A DNA stretch of 64,000 bases from Candidatus Viadribacter manganicus. Its GTDB lineage: Bacteria; Pseudomonadota; Alphaproteobacteria; Caulobacterales; Aquidulcibacteraceae. A model generated the notes under the pieces. It did no database searches. It had not been told where the DNA came from and was given only the letters and a program-made list of their open reading frames with translations. Shown here piece after piece: positions 47,984 to 56,049 of this stretch. The position numbers were made by a program, and so were the translations under genes. The stretch is from NCBI RefSeq assembly GCF_001679665.1, contig NZ_CP013244.1:682001-746000 (forward strand), read 5' to 3'. The stretch's first letter is position 1; each line of letters starts with the position of its first letter.

Positions 47984-48439
47984 TTAGCGCCGAGCTTTGA
48001 AAAAGTCCTTGAGCAATGTCGCCGCAGCGTCCGCCTCAACGCCAGCGGTCACACTGGGTTTCCAATGGCATTGCGGATGATCCCACACCCGCGCGCCCTG
48101 CGCGACGCCGCCGCTTTTGGGATCGCTCGCGCCATACACAACCCGGGCAATGCGCGCATGGCTGATCGCGCCGGCGCACATCGCGCAAGGCTCCAGCGTG
48201 ACGTAGAGTGTAAGATTGGGCCGGAGGCGATAATTCCCGGTGACTTCAGCGGCGCGCCGCAGCGCCACGATCTCGGCGTGGGCTGTGGGATCGTTGAGGC
48301 CAATCGGGCCATTGGCGGCGCTGGCGATAGTTTCGCCCGTTGCTTCATCGACGATAACGCACCCCACCGGTGTTTCGCCCTGATCCGCCGCCGCTTGCGC
48401 TAGAGCGAGCGCCGTTCTCATGTGATCCGCATCGCTCAT
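47984..48439 (-). CDS. tadA: tRNA adenosine(34) deaminase
   Basis: 151 residues of the zinc cytidine/deoxycytidylate deaminase fold. TAHAEIVALRRAA (His and catalytic Glu) and LEPCAMCAGAISHARI (two Cys ligands) are the defining motifs. VGCVIVDEATGE and RVVYGASDPKSGG are also typical of TadA, which converts A34 to inosine in tRNA-Arg(ACG). Its ATG overlaps the stop of the ABM gene (ATGA), and maoC follows. Confidence 0.92.
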   Translation of the reverse strand: MSDADHMRTALALAQAAADQGETPVGCVIVDEATGETIASAANGPIGLNDPTAHAEIVALRRAAEVTGNYRLRPNLTLYVTLEPCAMCAGAISHARIARVVYGASDPKSGGVAQGARVWDHPQCHWKPSVTAGVEADAAATLLKDFFKARR

Positions 48440-48756
48440 GGGCGGCGCAATTCGAGCAGATCCGCGACCGCTTCGCCCTTCGCCAATGTCTCGAACGTGC
48501 CAGGCACGATGGCGGCCAGATATTGCTGGCGGGCCTCATCGTCGCTGTGGTGCATTCGCGTTTCCATCGCCTTCTTCCAAGTGTCTTCGTCCGGCCATTG
48601 CGCGTAGGCGACAAACACCCCTTCGCCCATCTTATGCAGGCGCGAACCCCAGCCGCCGAATTCCGCGGCGATCCGCTCGGTGCCGCGACGCCAACCAGCC
48701 TCGAATTGCGCCTCGAGCCCTGGTACCACCTGCCAACGGTAAATCACTGCGAACAT
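48436..48756 (-). CDS. ABM-fold antibiotic biosynthesis monooxygenase-like protein
   Basis: 106 residues starting MFAVIYRWQVVPGLEAQFEA, followed by SRLHKMGEGVFVAYAQWPDE and DEARQQYLAAIVPGTFETL. It resembles the small dimeric ABM/YgiN-like proteins. Function unknown. Its start codon shares three bases with the start codon of the divergent rluB gene (CATG at 48754-48757). The two genes have no space for separate upstream promoters, so each must use sequence inside the other. It is the head of ABM-tadA-maoC. Confidence 0.8.
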   Translation of the reverse strand: MFAVIYRWQVVPGLEAQFEAGWRRGTERIAAEFGGWGSRLHKMGEGVFVAYAQWPDEDTWKKAMETRMHHSDDEARQQYLAAIVPGTFETLAKGEAVADLLELRRP

Positions 48757-49507
48757 GGCCAACCCTACTGATCCCCCTTCTAGCCCGGAAGCTGAGCGCA
48801 TTGCGAAGTTCCTCGCGCGCGCGGGCGTGTGTTCGCGCCGGGATGCCGAGCGGCTGATCGCCGAAGGGCGCGTGAAACTCAATGGCAAGGTGTTGGATAC
48901 GCCGGCTGTGAAAGTCACCGCAGCCGATAAGGTTGTCGTAGATGGCCGCCCGATCGGCGCGGCCGAGCCTTCGCGCATGTGGCGCTATCACAAGCCCTCC
49001 GGCCTCGTGACCACCCACCGCGATCCGGCCGGACGCGCCACGGTTTTTGAAAATCTTCCACCCGACATGCCGCGCGTGATTTCGGTTGGCCGCCTCGATC
49101 TCACATCGGAAGGGTTGCTGTTGCTCACCAATGACGGCGAACTCGCGCGCAGGCTCGAACTGCCGGCCAACGGTTGGCTCCGCCGTTATCGCGCGCGCGC
49201 CTATGGTCGCGTGGCGCAGGAGGAACTCGACACGCTGAAGAACGGCATCACCGTTGACGGCGTCCGATACGGATCGATCGACGCCAAGCTGGAACGCGGC
49301 GGCGGCGCCAATTCGTGGATCACGGTCAGCATTACCGAAGGCAAGAACCGCGAAGTGCGCCGCGTGCTCGACGCGCTAGGCCTCAAGGTGAACCGCTTGA
49401 TCCGGACCTCCTACGGCCCATTTCAGCTTGGCACACTGCAGCCAGGGGCCGTCGAAGAAATCCCGCGCAAGGTGCTCAAGGAGCAACTCGGCAAAGACGC
49501 CTTTTAA
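48755..49507 (+). CDS. rluB: Pseudouridine synthase (RsuA/RluB/E/F family)
   Basis: 250 residues. An N-terminal S4 RNA-binding domain (RIAKFLARAGVCSRRDAERL, IAEGRVKLNG, about 14-74) precedes the catalytic domain with VGRLDLTSEGLLLLTNDGEL (catalytic Asp in GRLD). ITEGKNREVRRVLDALGLKV follows, the usual family motif. It isomerises a uridine in 23S rRNA (RluB) or another ribosomal RNA site. ATG 48755 is the only start before the S4 domain and has no strong ribosome site. Its stop overlaps the TerC gene. Confidence 0.9.
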   Translation: MANPTDPPSSPEAERIAKFLARAGVCSRRDAERLIAEGRVKLNGKVLDTPAVKVTAADKVVVDGRPIGAAEPSRMWRYHKPSGLVTTHRDPAGRATVFENLPPDMPRVISVGRLDLTSEGLLLLTNDGELARRLELPANGWLRRYRARAYGRVAQEELDTLKNGITVDGVRYGSIDAKLERGGGANSWITVSITEGKNREVRRVLDALGLKVNRLIRTSYGPFQLGTLQPGAVEEIPRKVLKEQLGKDAF

Positions 49508-50211
49508 GCGTGACCGCCGAGGAAGCTCGGAATTGCGGGTATGTATTGCGGCAGGAAGTTGTGACCATCTTCCCAGATCATCCGCGTGCCCGCGAACAAG
49601 ATGATGATGACGCCGACGACAGCGATCCAGCGATACTTGTCGATAACGCGGGCGATGATGGATGCGGCGACGCCCATCAGGATCACCGATAGGATCAAGC
49701 CGAACCACATGATCACTTCGTTATGGCGCGACACGGCAGCCACCGCGAGAACGTTATCGAGCGACATCGAGACGTCAGCGATAACGATGGTCAGCAAAGC
49801 GCTGGCGAAGGTCTTGGGCGTCTTGCCATGAGAGGCGATGACTTCAGCCGCATGCTCACCCGCCACAGGATCGCCGACTTGGATCGGGCGATGCGCTTGC
49901 AAATCTGACCACATGCGCCATGCCACCCAGAACAGCAGCAAGCCGCCGACGAGCAGCAGGCCCTGAATGTTCAAGAGGTGAAGCGTGACGCTGGCGAAGG
50001 CGATACGCAGCACCAGGGCGATGACGATGCCCCAGAAGATCGCGCGGCGTTGCTGAACGGCGGGCAGCGCCGCGGCGGCGAGGCCGACGGCGACGGCGTT
50101 GTCGCCCGCCAGCGCGAGATCGATCAAAATGACCTGAAACAGCGCCGCGAAATTTGCGACTGCGTGATCAGGATTGAATACGTCGGCAATGCTGGCGATC
50201 AATCCTTCCAC
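49504..50211 (-). CDS. TerC/YjbE family integral membrane protein
   Basis: 235 residues from GTG 50211, with AGGAG about 10 bases upstream. A TTG nine bases later is an alternative start. Seven helices. TerC motifs are LIDLALAGDNAVAVGLAAAA (about 27-46) and IVIADVSMSLDNVLAVAAVS (about 143-162), each with the paired Asp residues of this family. YjbE/YkoY members export manganese, sometimes co-translationally. A manganese riboswitch was looked for upstream and not established. It lies between rluB and rsmD, which are usually neighbours. Confidence 0.86.
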   Translation of the reverse strand: MEGLIASIADVFNPDHAVANFAALFQVILIDLALAGDNAVAVGLAAAALPAVQQRRAIFWGIVIALVLRIAFASVTLHLLNIQGLLLVGGLLLFWVAWRMWSDLQAHRPIQVGDPVAGEHAAEVIASHGKTPKTFASALLTIVIADVSMSLDNVLAVAAVSRHNEVIMWFGLILSVILMGVAASIIARVIDKYRWIAVVGVIIILFAGTRMIWEDGHNFLPQYIPAIPSFLGGHA

Positions 50212-50344
50212 GGCGGCGGCGCTCCTATTCCCCGATCCACAGTGGGGAAGCCCTTCTCCCCGAACGCTGACGTTAAGGTCAAGCGCTTGGCGACGGGCCG
50301 TTAGCGCGACATATGGCGCTGGACCGGATAAGTGAAGGATCGCA

Positions 50345-50908
50345 ATGCGGATCGTTGGAGGCCAATACAAGGGACGCGCGATCACAGCGCCGGCTGGACG
50401 CGACACCCGCCCCACGTCCGACAGGGCGCGCGAAAGCCTGTTCAATGTTCTGGCGCATGCCGATTGGTCGCCTGGGCTGGAAGGACGCCGGGTGCTCGAT
50501 CTCTTCGCTGGCTCGGGCGCGCTGGGTCTTGAGGCCATGTCGCGCGGAGCCGTTTTTGCGCTCTTTGTCGAAACCGATTCCGCGGCGCGCGGCGCCATCC
50601 GGGACAATATCGAGGCGCTTGGCCTTTTCGGAAACACGCGCATCCATCGGCGCGACGCGACCGACCTTGGCCCCAAGCCCGCGGGCCTGGGCGAACCATT
50701 CGATCTTGTATTCCTCGACCCGCCCTACGGCAAAGGACTCGGCGAACGCGCGCTCGCGGCGTTGCGTGAAGGCAGCTGGATGACGCCGGATGCGCTCATC
50801 ATCTTGGAAGTCGGCGCCGACGAGACGCCAATCCTACCAGCCTATGAAACGCTCGACGAACGCAGCTATGGCGCCGCGAAGCTGATCTTCCTGAAGCTGC
50901 TCGCCTAG
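50345..50908 (+). CDS. rsmD: 16S rRNA (guanine(966)-N(2))-methyltransferase
   Basis: 187 residues. It begins MRIVGGQYKGRAITAP, then TRPTSDRARESLFNVL, SAM motif I VLDLFAGSGALGLEAMSRGA and the catalytic DPPYGKG (about 128-134). These are diagnostic of RsmD, which methylates G966 of 16S rRNA late in 30S assembly. The C terminus ILEVGADE and LIFLKLL is also conserved. Its stop overlaps the convergent amidohydrolase (CTAG). Confidence 0.94.
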   Translation: MRIVGGQYKGRAITAPAGRDTRPTSDRARESLFNVLAHADWSPGLEGRRVLDLFAGSGALGLEAMSRGAVFALFVETDSAARGAIRDNIEALGLFGNTRIHRRDATDLGPKPAGLGEPFDLVFLDPPYGKGLGERALAALREGSWMTPDALIILEVGADETPILPAYETLDERSYGAAKLIFLKLLA

Positions 50909-52950
50909 TTTGCGCGATGCGGCGGCCCGGAAATGCCGACCGCACGGCGCAACGCATCAGCCTGCATCAAACGGCCATCGCGCATCACGACGACAACATT
51001 GCGCAGATCGCCGATGTTGCGGCCAGGATCGCCCTCGACCAGCACGAGGTCAGCAGCCTTTCCGACGCGTATAGAACCGGTTTCTTCGCCGACGCCGAAG
51101 AGTTGCGCCGGGACGATGGTTGCGGTCGCCAACGCATCCGCGGGTGAGAAACCGGCCTGCACGTAAAGCTCAAGCTCGCGAACCAGTTCAAGTCCGCTGC
51201 CATCCGTGCCCGCCACGATTGTCACGCGGCGGCGATGAAGCTCACTGACCAGGTTCATCAAGGCTTGCTGAGAACGCCGCATCTGTTCGCGCGAAACTTC
51301 CTCGGTAGTCGCGAAACTTGCGGCTCTGAAGCCACGCTCCACCGCCGGCGGCATCGTTCCCATGAACGGCGCGTAGGCCGGGGCAATCTCGCCCATTTCG
51401 GGGACGTACCCCCCCTCGAAGATCGAGATCGTCGGATCGACGGCGACATGGCGGCGCGCCAGCTCATCGAGATAGGCGCGCATTTCAGGCGAGCGCAAAT
51501 TCACGTCAGCCGCATAACGCGCGGTGCCGTAGAAGCGCGGCAAGCCGTTTGAGTTTTGCACCACATCATCGGGCATCGCCTGCATCATGACGAAGTTGAT
51601 GTGGGTGATTTCATTGTAACCGGCGCGGATCGCCTCAAGCGGGCGCATGCCGTGCGGAATGTGGCCTTGCACGTGCAGGCTAAGGCGATGCGCTTCGGCG
51701 GCAATCGGCGCGACAAGCGAGGGCTCCAAAGTGCCATAGAGCTTCACGCCGAAATAGCCGGCCTCGTGGGCATGGTGTACGGCCGCCATGCCTTCTTCAA
51801 CATTGCGTGCCACGGTCGCCATCTGCGCGGTATTGGGGCCTTCGCCATCGATGAGCAGCGAGGCGATAATGCGCGGGCCGAGCAGTGCGCCCTCATTGAT
51901 GCGCGCGCGGCGCGCCATCAGGTCAGCGTCGCGGTTGCCTGGATCGCGGATGTTGGTGATGCCCTGGGAGAGCAGCAATGGACCTGCATCATCGCTGCTG
52001 AAGTGCTGGTGGCTATCCCACAGGCCCGGCGTCAGCGTGCGGCCCTCGCCTGAGATCACTTGCGCACCGGCTGGGGCGCGAACACTGCGGCCGCCAACAG
52101 CTGTGATGCGGCCATCGACGACGACGACGTTTTGGTTGTTGCGGAAGCGTCGCGCTTCGGCGTCAAAGATACGGACGTTCTGAAAATAGACCGGCGTCGT
52201 CGTGCGCGGTCCAACGTCCCGCACCAGAGCGGTGGCGCGGCCGGAGAGGGCTTCGTCCTGCGCGGCGCTCAGTTCATTGGCGACGCCCTCCCAGCCGACC
52301 GGGATATAAGACAGAAAGCCTGCGTAGGCGAAGAAGCGATCACCATCGTACCAAACCGGAAACGGCGAGAGACCGAAGCCGACGATCGCGTAGGCGGTGA
52401 GGGTCTTGGTTTCGCGGCCGTTGGACACGCTGCGCGTCGCCAGCTGCACCAGCTCGGCGCGGCCTGACGGCAAGAGTTGAATGGCGTGATCCGGACGCGA
52501 GCGCAGGTAATCGATGAGCGCGATAGTGCTGTCGAGCGTGCCGCCGAAGGATGCGTAGAACGCGCCCGCCGGAAGCGCCGCGCCGCCACTGTCGACGGGC
52601 GAAAGGAATTGGTAGGCGCCATCGGCAACGCGGAAGGTTTCGGCGGCGTCGCCCGACGGGGTGGTCCCGCGCACAGTGAGGCTCTGCAACACGCCATCGG
52701 CGCCAAGGCGCATCTGCTGATCGACCTCAGTGACGAAGCCGCGAAGCAAGATACTGTCGCGCGACCAGCGGACCCCGTCGGCGCTCCAACGCTGCGAGGT
52801 GCCGTGCCGGCCCGCTGTCGAGATAATCGCCCAGGTTTCCGCGTTGACGGGCGCTTGGGCCAGGCCAGCGGCGGCGTCACTCTGGGCGCGGCTTGGCGGC
52901 GCGATGGCAAAGCAGAACAACGCAACCAAAGTTGCCACGAAACGCTTCAT
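50905..52950 (-). CDS. Large secreted amidohydrolase
   Basis: 681 residues with a signal peptide (FVATLVALFCFAIAPPSRAQ). The first 240 residues are an extra domain of unknown function (beta-rich). The amidohydrolase part begins with VYFQNVRIFDAEARRFRNNQ. Metal motifs: LWDSHQHFSSDD (two His), KLYGTLEP (Lys), HVQGHIPHGM (His), THINFVM (His) and VAGTDGSGLELVREL (Asp). It probably acts in the periplasm on peptide or amide substrates. A shorter paralogue is at 28573-29889, without the N-terminal domain. Confidence 0.83.
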   Translation of the reverse strand: MKRFVATLVALFCFAIAPPSRAQSDAAAGLAQAPVNAETWAIISTAGRHGTSQRWSADGVRWSRDSILLRGFVTEVDQQMRLGADGVLQSLTVRGTTPSGDAAETFRVADGAYQFLSPVDSGGAALPAGAFYASFGGTLDSTIALIDYLRSRPDHAIQLLPSGRAELVQLATRSVSNGRETKTLTAYAIVGFGLSPFPVWYDGDRFFAYAGFLSYIPVGWEGVANELSAAQDEALSGRATALVRDVGPRTTTPVYFQNVRIFDAEARRFRNNQNVVVVDGRITAVGGRSVRAPAGAQVISGEGRTLTPGLWDSHQHFSSDDAGPLLLSQGITNIRDPGNRDADLMARRARINEGALLGPRIIASLLIDGEGPNTAQMATVARNVEEGMAAVHHAHEAGYFGVKLYGTLEPSLVAPIAAEAHRLSLHVQGHIPHGMRPLEAIRAGYNEITHINFVMMQAMPDDVVQNSNGLPRFYGTARYAADVNLRSPEMRAYLDELARRHVAVDPTISIFEGGYVPEMGEIAPAYAPFMGTMPPAVERGFRAASFATTEEVSREQMRRSQQALMNLVSELHRRRVTIVAGTDGSGLELVRELELYVQAGFSPADALATATIVPAQLFGVGEETGSIRVGKAADLVLVEGDPGRNIGDLRNVVVVMRDGRLMQADALRRAVGISGPPHRAN

Positions 52951-52990
52951 GGTTCCCCTCCATCCGCTCCGTGGGCGGCGATCAGTTTAG

Positions 52991-54544
52991 TTACGGCGTC
53001 GGTGTCACTTCCGGGCGGACGACGATGGCGCGCTGGCGCAATTGCGGCGCGAGCTGAACATCGTTGCGCAGGTTGGTGCGGAACTGGCGTTGGCAGCGCT
53101 GCAGCAATTCTTCATCCGGCGCGGCGACATCATGCTGCTCCTGCGCTTGGCGCAGACGCTCGCATGCTTCGCGTGTGCGGCCCGAACGATCTAGCGCGCG
53201 AACGAGTTGTTGCGCGTCGGCTTGGATGACTTCAGCGGCGGCTGAGTCCGGCGCAGCTTGCGCCACCTGCTCGCGCGCAGTGTAGGCCTGCGAGAAGCGC
53301 GCGCTGGCGGCGGTGAAGTCACCGCGCTGTTCGGCGATCTGACCAAGCTCGGACGCGACCGGCGCACGCAGCTCCGGCGATGTCAGTTGCGGCAGCGCCA
53401 GTTGCAGCTGTTGCTCGGCGGCGGCGGTGTCGCCGCTGTTTTGTGCGGCAACGCCTTCGGACACTTGCGCGGCTGCGGTCGCTTCGGCACTGCGGTTCAC
53501 GCGCTCATAGGAACGCGAGAGCATGCGCCACACGGCCGGATCGCGGGTGCGGAGGCTGGTGGCTTGTTCCAGGGCGCGTTGGCCCAACGGATTGTTGTTC
53601 ACTTCGCCGACCGAACCGCAGAGCAGATAGATGTCCTCGCGCAGCGGATCGTCCGGATGCTCGTTGGCGTAGGTCCACAATGTCTGCATGGCCGCATCAC
53701 GCGTGCCTTCTTGCGACATTTGCGCGACCGCAAGGCGCACTTGCGCATCCGGGTGCGCGGCCAGCGCAGTGAAGGCGGCGCGATAAGCTTCACGGGCGGT
53801 CGCGTCGAACGAGGCTTCGCTGACAGCGCCATCGGCGGTCATACTCGCACTTGGCGCCTCAGCGGACGGAGCTGGTTGCGCGCCATCGACACGCGCCTCC
53901 TGGGTTTCGCCGAGGGCGCCCGATTCCAGAATTTGCGCGAGCTGGATCGCCTGCTCCGGGGTGAGCTGACCTTCAGCCAGCAAGCGCAGCAATTCGGCGC
54001 GCAGATCCGGCGGCGGCGGATCGGGGCGCACGAAATCGTTCACCACCCAGGCAATGCCCGCGATCAGCGCGATAACGGTGAGCAAGGAAACAACGCGAAT
54101 GCGCGTGCCCAAACGGCGGCGGCGGCGCTCGATCTCGTTGGTGTTGACGGCGCGACCGGAAAGCTTGGCGCTCAGCACTTCAACGAGTAGCTGCATTTGC
54201 GGTGCGTTGGCGCCGCCATTCCAGCGAGTAAAATCTTCAGCCTGAAAAGCGCCAAAGCCGAGCGGGATCTGCACTTGATCCAACATGACCGGCACCAGGC
54301 GGCCTTCGTCGCGGGCGCGACCGGCTTCATCGCGGACGAACGTTGAGTTGGCGGAACTCTGCGTCCAGACGACGATGACCGCCTTTGCGTCCTTCAGCTC
54401 TTTTTCGATGATGGCGGTGTAGTCCTGACCCGCTGCAAGCGAGCGATCCCACCACACGTTGAAGCCGCGCTCCTGAAGCGCCTCGGCAAGTGGACGAACA
54501 CGCGCACGATCTTCGCTCGCGTAAGAAATAAAGATGTCCGCCAT
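52991..54544 (-). CDS. TIR domain-transmembrane-TPR protein
   Basis: 517 residues. An N-terminal TIR domain (1-130) has DIFISYASEDRARVRPLAEA, GFNVWWD and VVWTQSSANSTFVRDEAGRA. Glu 73 in the last segment is at the position of the catalytic Glu of NAD-cleaving TIRs. A single helix (about 151-168) follows, then a Pro/Ala-rich linker and a tetratricopeptide-like region (about 250-490). The TPR part would be periplasmic and TIR cytoplasmic. It could be an NADase effector gated by an envelope signal, or a scaffold. No defence partner genes lie beside it. Confidence 0.82.
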   Translation of the reverse strand: MADIFISYASEDRARVRPLAEALQERGFNVWWDRSLAAGQDYTAIIEKELKDAKAVIVVWTQSSANSTFVRDEAGRARDEGRLVPVMLDQVQIPLGFGAFQAEDFTRWNGGANAPQMQLLVEVLSAKLSGRAVNTNEIERRRRRLGTRIRVVSLLTVIALIAGIAWVVNDFVRPDPPPPDLRAELLRLLAEGQLTPEQAIQLAQILESGALGETQEARVDGAQPAPSAEAPSASMTADGAVSEASFDATAREAYRAAFTALAAHPDAQVRLAVAQMSQEGTRDAAMQTLWTYANEHPDDPLREDIYLLCGSVGEVNNNPLGQRALEQATSLRTRDPAVWRMLSRSYERVNRSAEATAAAQVSEGVAAQNSGDTAAAEQQLQLALPQLTSPELRAPVASELGQIAEQRGDFTAASARFSQAYTAREQVAQAAPDSAAAEVIQADAQQLVRALDRSGRTREACERLRQAQEQHDVAAPDEELLQRCQRQFRTNLRNDVQLAPQLRQRAIVVRPEVTPTP

Positions 54545-54724
54545 CCACGCACCCTCGGTCGCCGGCGCATTTTCGCACCGGCCTTATGTGTCCCAGGTCC
54601 GTATTAGGCGCTTGAGATCAGGACGGGAAGATGACCGCGGTCACGGAAGCGTGGGTTTCGGAATTTTCCTTGTGTATGCCAGGGCTTATGACGGGCGACC
54701 GGGATGACGATTTCTGGACGCCCT

Positions 54725-55164
54725 CTAGCGCTGCAAGCGTTGGTGCAGGGCGCGAACGTCCATGAGGGCGGCGGTGGCGCACCAGGGGTAGGCTTCGCAC
54801 GAGAACACGCCCGCCGCGACGGCAGGATCACCCCCGATCAGCGCGGCGGCTTCCTCGACGCTTTGCGTATTCAAGATGAAGATGCCGCGATACTCGCGCT
54901 CGTTCGGACCCAATCGTCCTGCAACGACGAGTGAGCCCCGCTGCGCGAGGCGCCGAATATTGGCCATGCGCACGAGGAAGAGACGCTCGCGTTCGGCGTC
55001 GGAGAGATCAGTGCTGGGGCCGGTCGTCAGGATCGCGAGCACGCGCTCATCGGCGCCGAGGCGCTGCGCGAGCGCTGATCAAACGATTGGCTCTGCGCTG
55101 GGTTCGCAGTGCTGGCGCAGGAGATCAGAGCCAAGCAGGGGGCGAATATCATCAAGCCACGCAT
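54725..55164 (-). pseudogene. YciI-like lipoprotein gene with a -1 frameshift
   Basis: A signal/lipobox start (MRGLMIFAPCLALISCAS, from ATG 55164) runs in one frame to QSFDQ. The YciI body is in the frame one base earlier: ALAQRLGADERVLAILTTGP, RMANIRRLAQRGSLVVAGRL, GIFILNTQSVEEAAALI and the end YPWCATAALM. Adding one G in the sequence near 55074 (CAG-CGC to CAG-GCG) would join the frames as FDQALAQRLGADER, as in intact relatives. The second part could still start weakly at GTG 55042. A disrupted secreted YciI protein is the best reading. Confidence 0.7.
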
Positions 55165-55186
55165 GTGCATCCCTCTGCGACCAAGA

Positions 55187-56026
55187 CTAGCACGTGCGCG
55201 CGGCGTGCATCAGAACGTGCATCTCGTCGATCTTGGCGTGAAGATAGAGTGCGCCGTCCGGCGCCACGCTTGGCCCCTCGACGAAACCGATGATAGCGGC
55301 GATGCGCGCCGGAACTCCAAAGGCGCTCGTCACATCGGCGCGGGTCGCGACCATGATTTCGAGCGCCGGCGGCGCCAGAAAATGCGGTGTGAGGCGCGTG
55401 AAATAGAGTTCGAGTTCATTACTCGATGTTGCAGGCGCGTATTCGAGCGCCCTGCTCGTATTGATGCTGGCGAACCAAAAATCGAATTCTCGCGCGCGGC
55501 GCCATCCGTCGCGCGTGCGAACAGCCAGGCGGAGGTCTGACGCGCGTGGAATAGGCGCGGCCCAGCGCGTATCGGCGATATAAAGGCGGCGCCCGTCGGC
55601 GCTGATTTCCGCGTCCATGTTGAAGAGCGGCCAGCGCCCAGGCGTGAGCGCGTGATTGAGCACTGGAGAGTCCACGGCAGCGCCGGCCCAATGACCCGTC
55701 CAGATCGCGGCGGCGCGACCGTTGGCGATACGCGGTGAGATGTAAGCAAAGGTCCCGTCGCGCGCGAGCGATGGAACGCCGTCTAGTTCTGCAGAATTCG
55801 CACCGGCGACTGGCCCCCGGTAGCGAAAATGCGTGTCATCGATCCGGCTGGCCCAGAACATATCGGTCTGGTCGGACGGGCCGTTGCGATTGTTGAAGAA
55901 CAGCGTCTCGCCGTCACGGCTAATGAACGGCTCCATCGCGTGGCCGGAATAGCCAGCTATCTGCACAGGCTGCGGCGGGCCAAAGCAAAGGGCGAGCGCA
56001 AGTGCGGGTAAGAATGAAAGCGCCAT
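55187..56026 (-). CDS. Secreted WD40/PD40-like beta-propeller protein
   Basis: 279 residues with an N-terminal hydrophobic signal (LSFLPALALALCFG). TolB-like PD40 blades are visible: MEPFISRDGETLFFNNRNGP, GVPSLARDGTFAYISPRIAN, DAEISADGRRLYIADTRW, SNELELYFTRL and GPSVAPDGALYLHAK. Such six-blade propellers bind proteins or glycans. No catalytic site is seen. It lies 23 bp upstream of an SGNH hydrolase end and 22 bp before the YciI remnant, all on the minus strand. Confidence 0.72.
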   Translation of the reverse strand: MALSFLPALALALCFGPPQPVQIAGYSGHAMEPFISRDGETLFFNNRNGPSDQTDMFWASRIDDTHFRYRGPVAGANSAELDGVPSLARDGTFAYISPRIANGRAAAIWTGHWAGAAVDSPVLNHALTPGRWPLFNMDAEISADGRRLYIADTRWAAPIPRASDLRLAVRTRDGWRRAREFDFWFASINTSRALEYAPATSSNELELYFTRLTPHFLAPPALEIMVATRADVTSAFGVPARIAAIIGFVEGPSVAPDGALYLHAKIDEMHVLMHAARTC

Positions 56027-56049
56027 GGCCGGAGCTTAGCACGGCGATG

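Noticed and set aside
50212..50344. Possible yybP-ykoY manganese riboswitch upstream of TerC
   Set aside because: The minus-strand leader has GGGGAGAAGG and CTTCCCC-like pieces, but I could not place both conserved loops or a consistent three-way junction. A covariance-model search would be decisive.
52991..54544. TIR gene as part of an anti-phage operon (Thoeris or similar)
   Set aside because: No ThsA, SIR2, cGAS-like, Argonaute or other partner gene is adjacent; neighbours are an amidohydrolase and a broken YciI gene.
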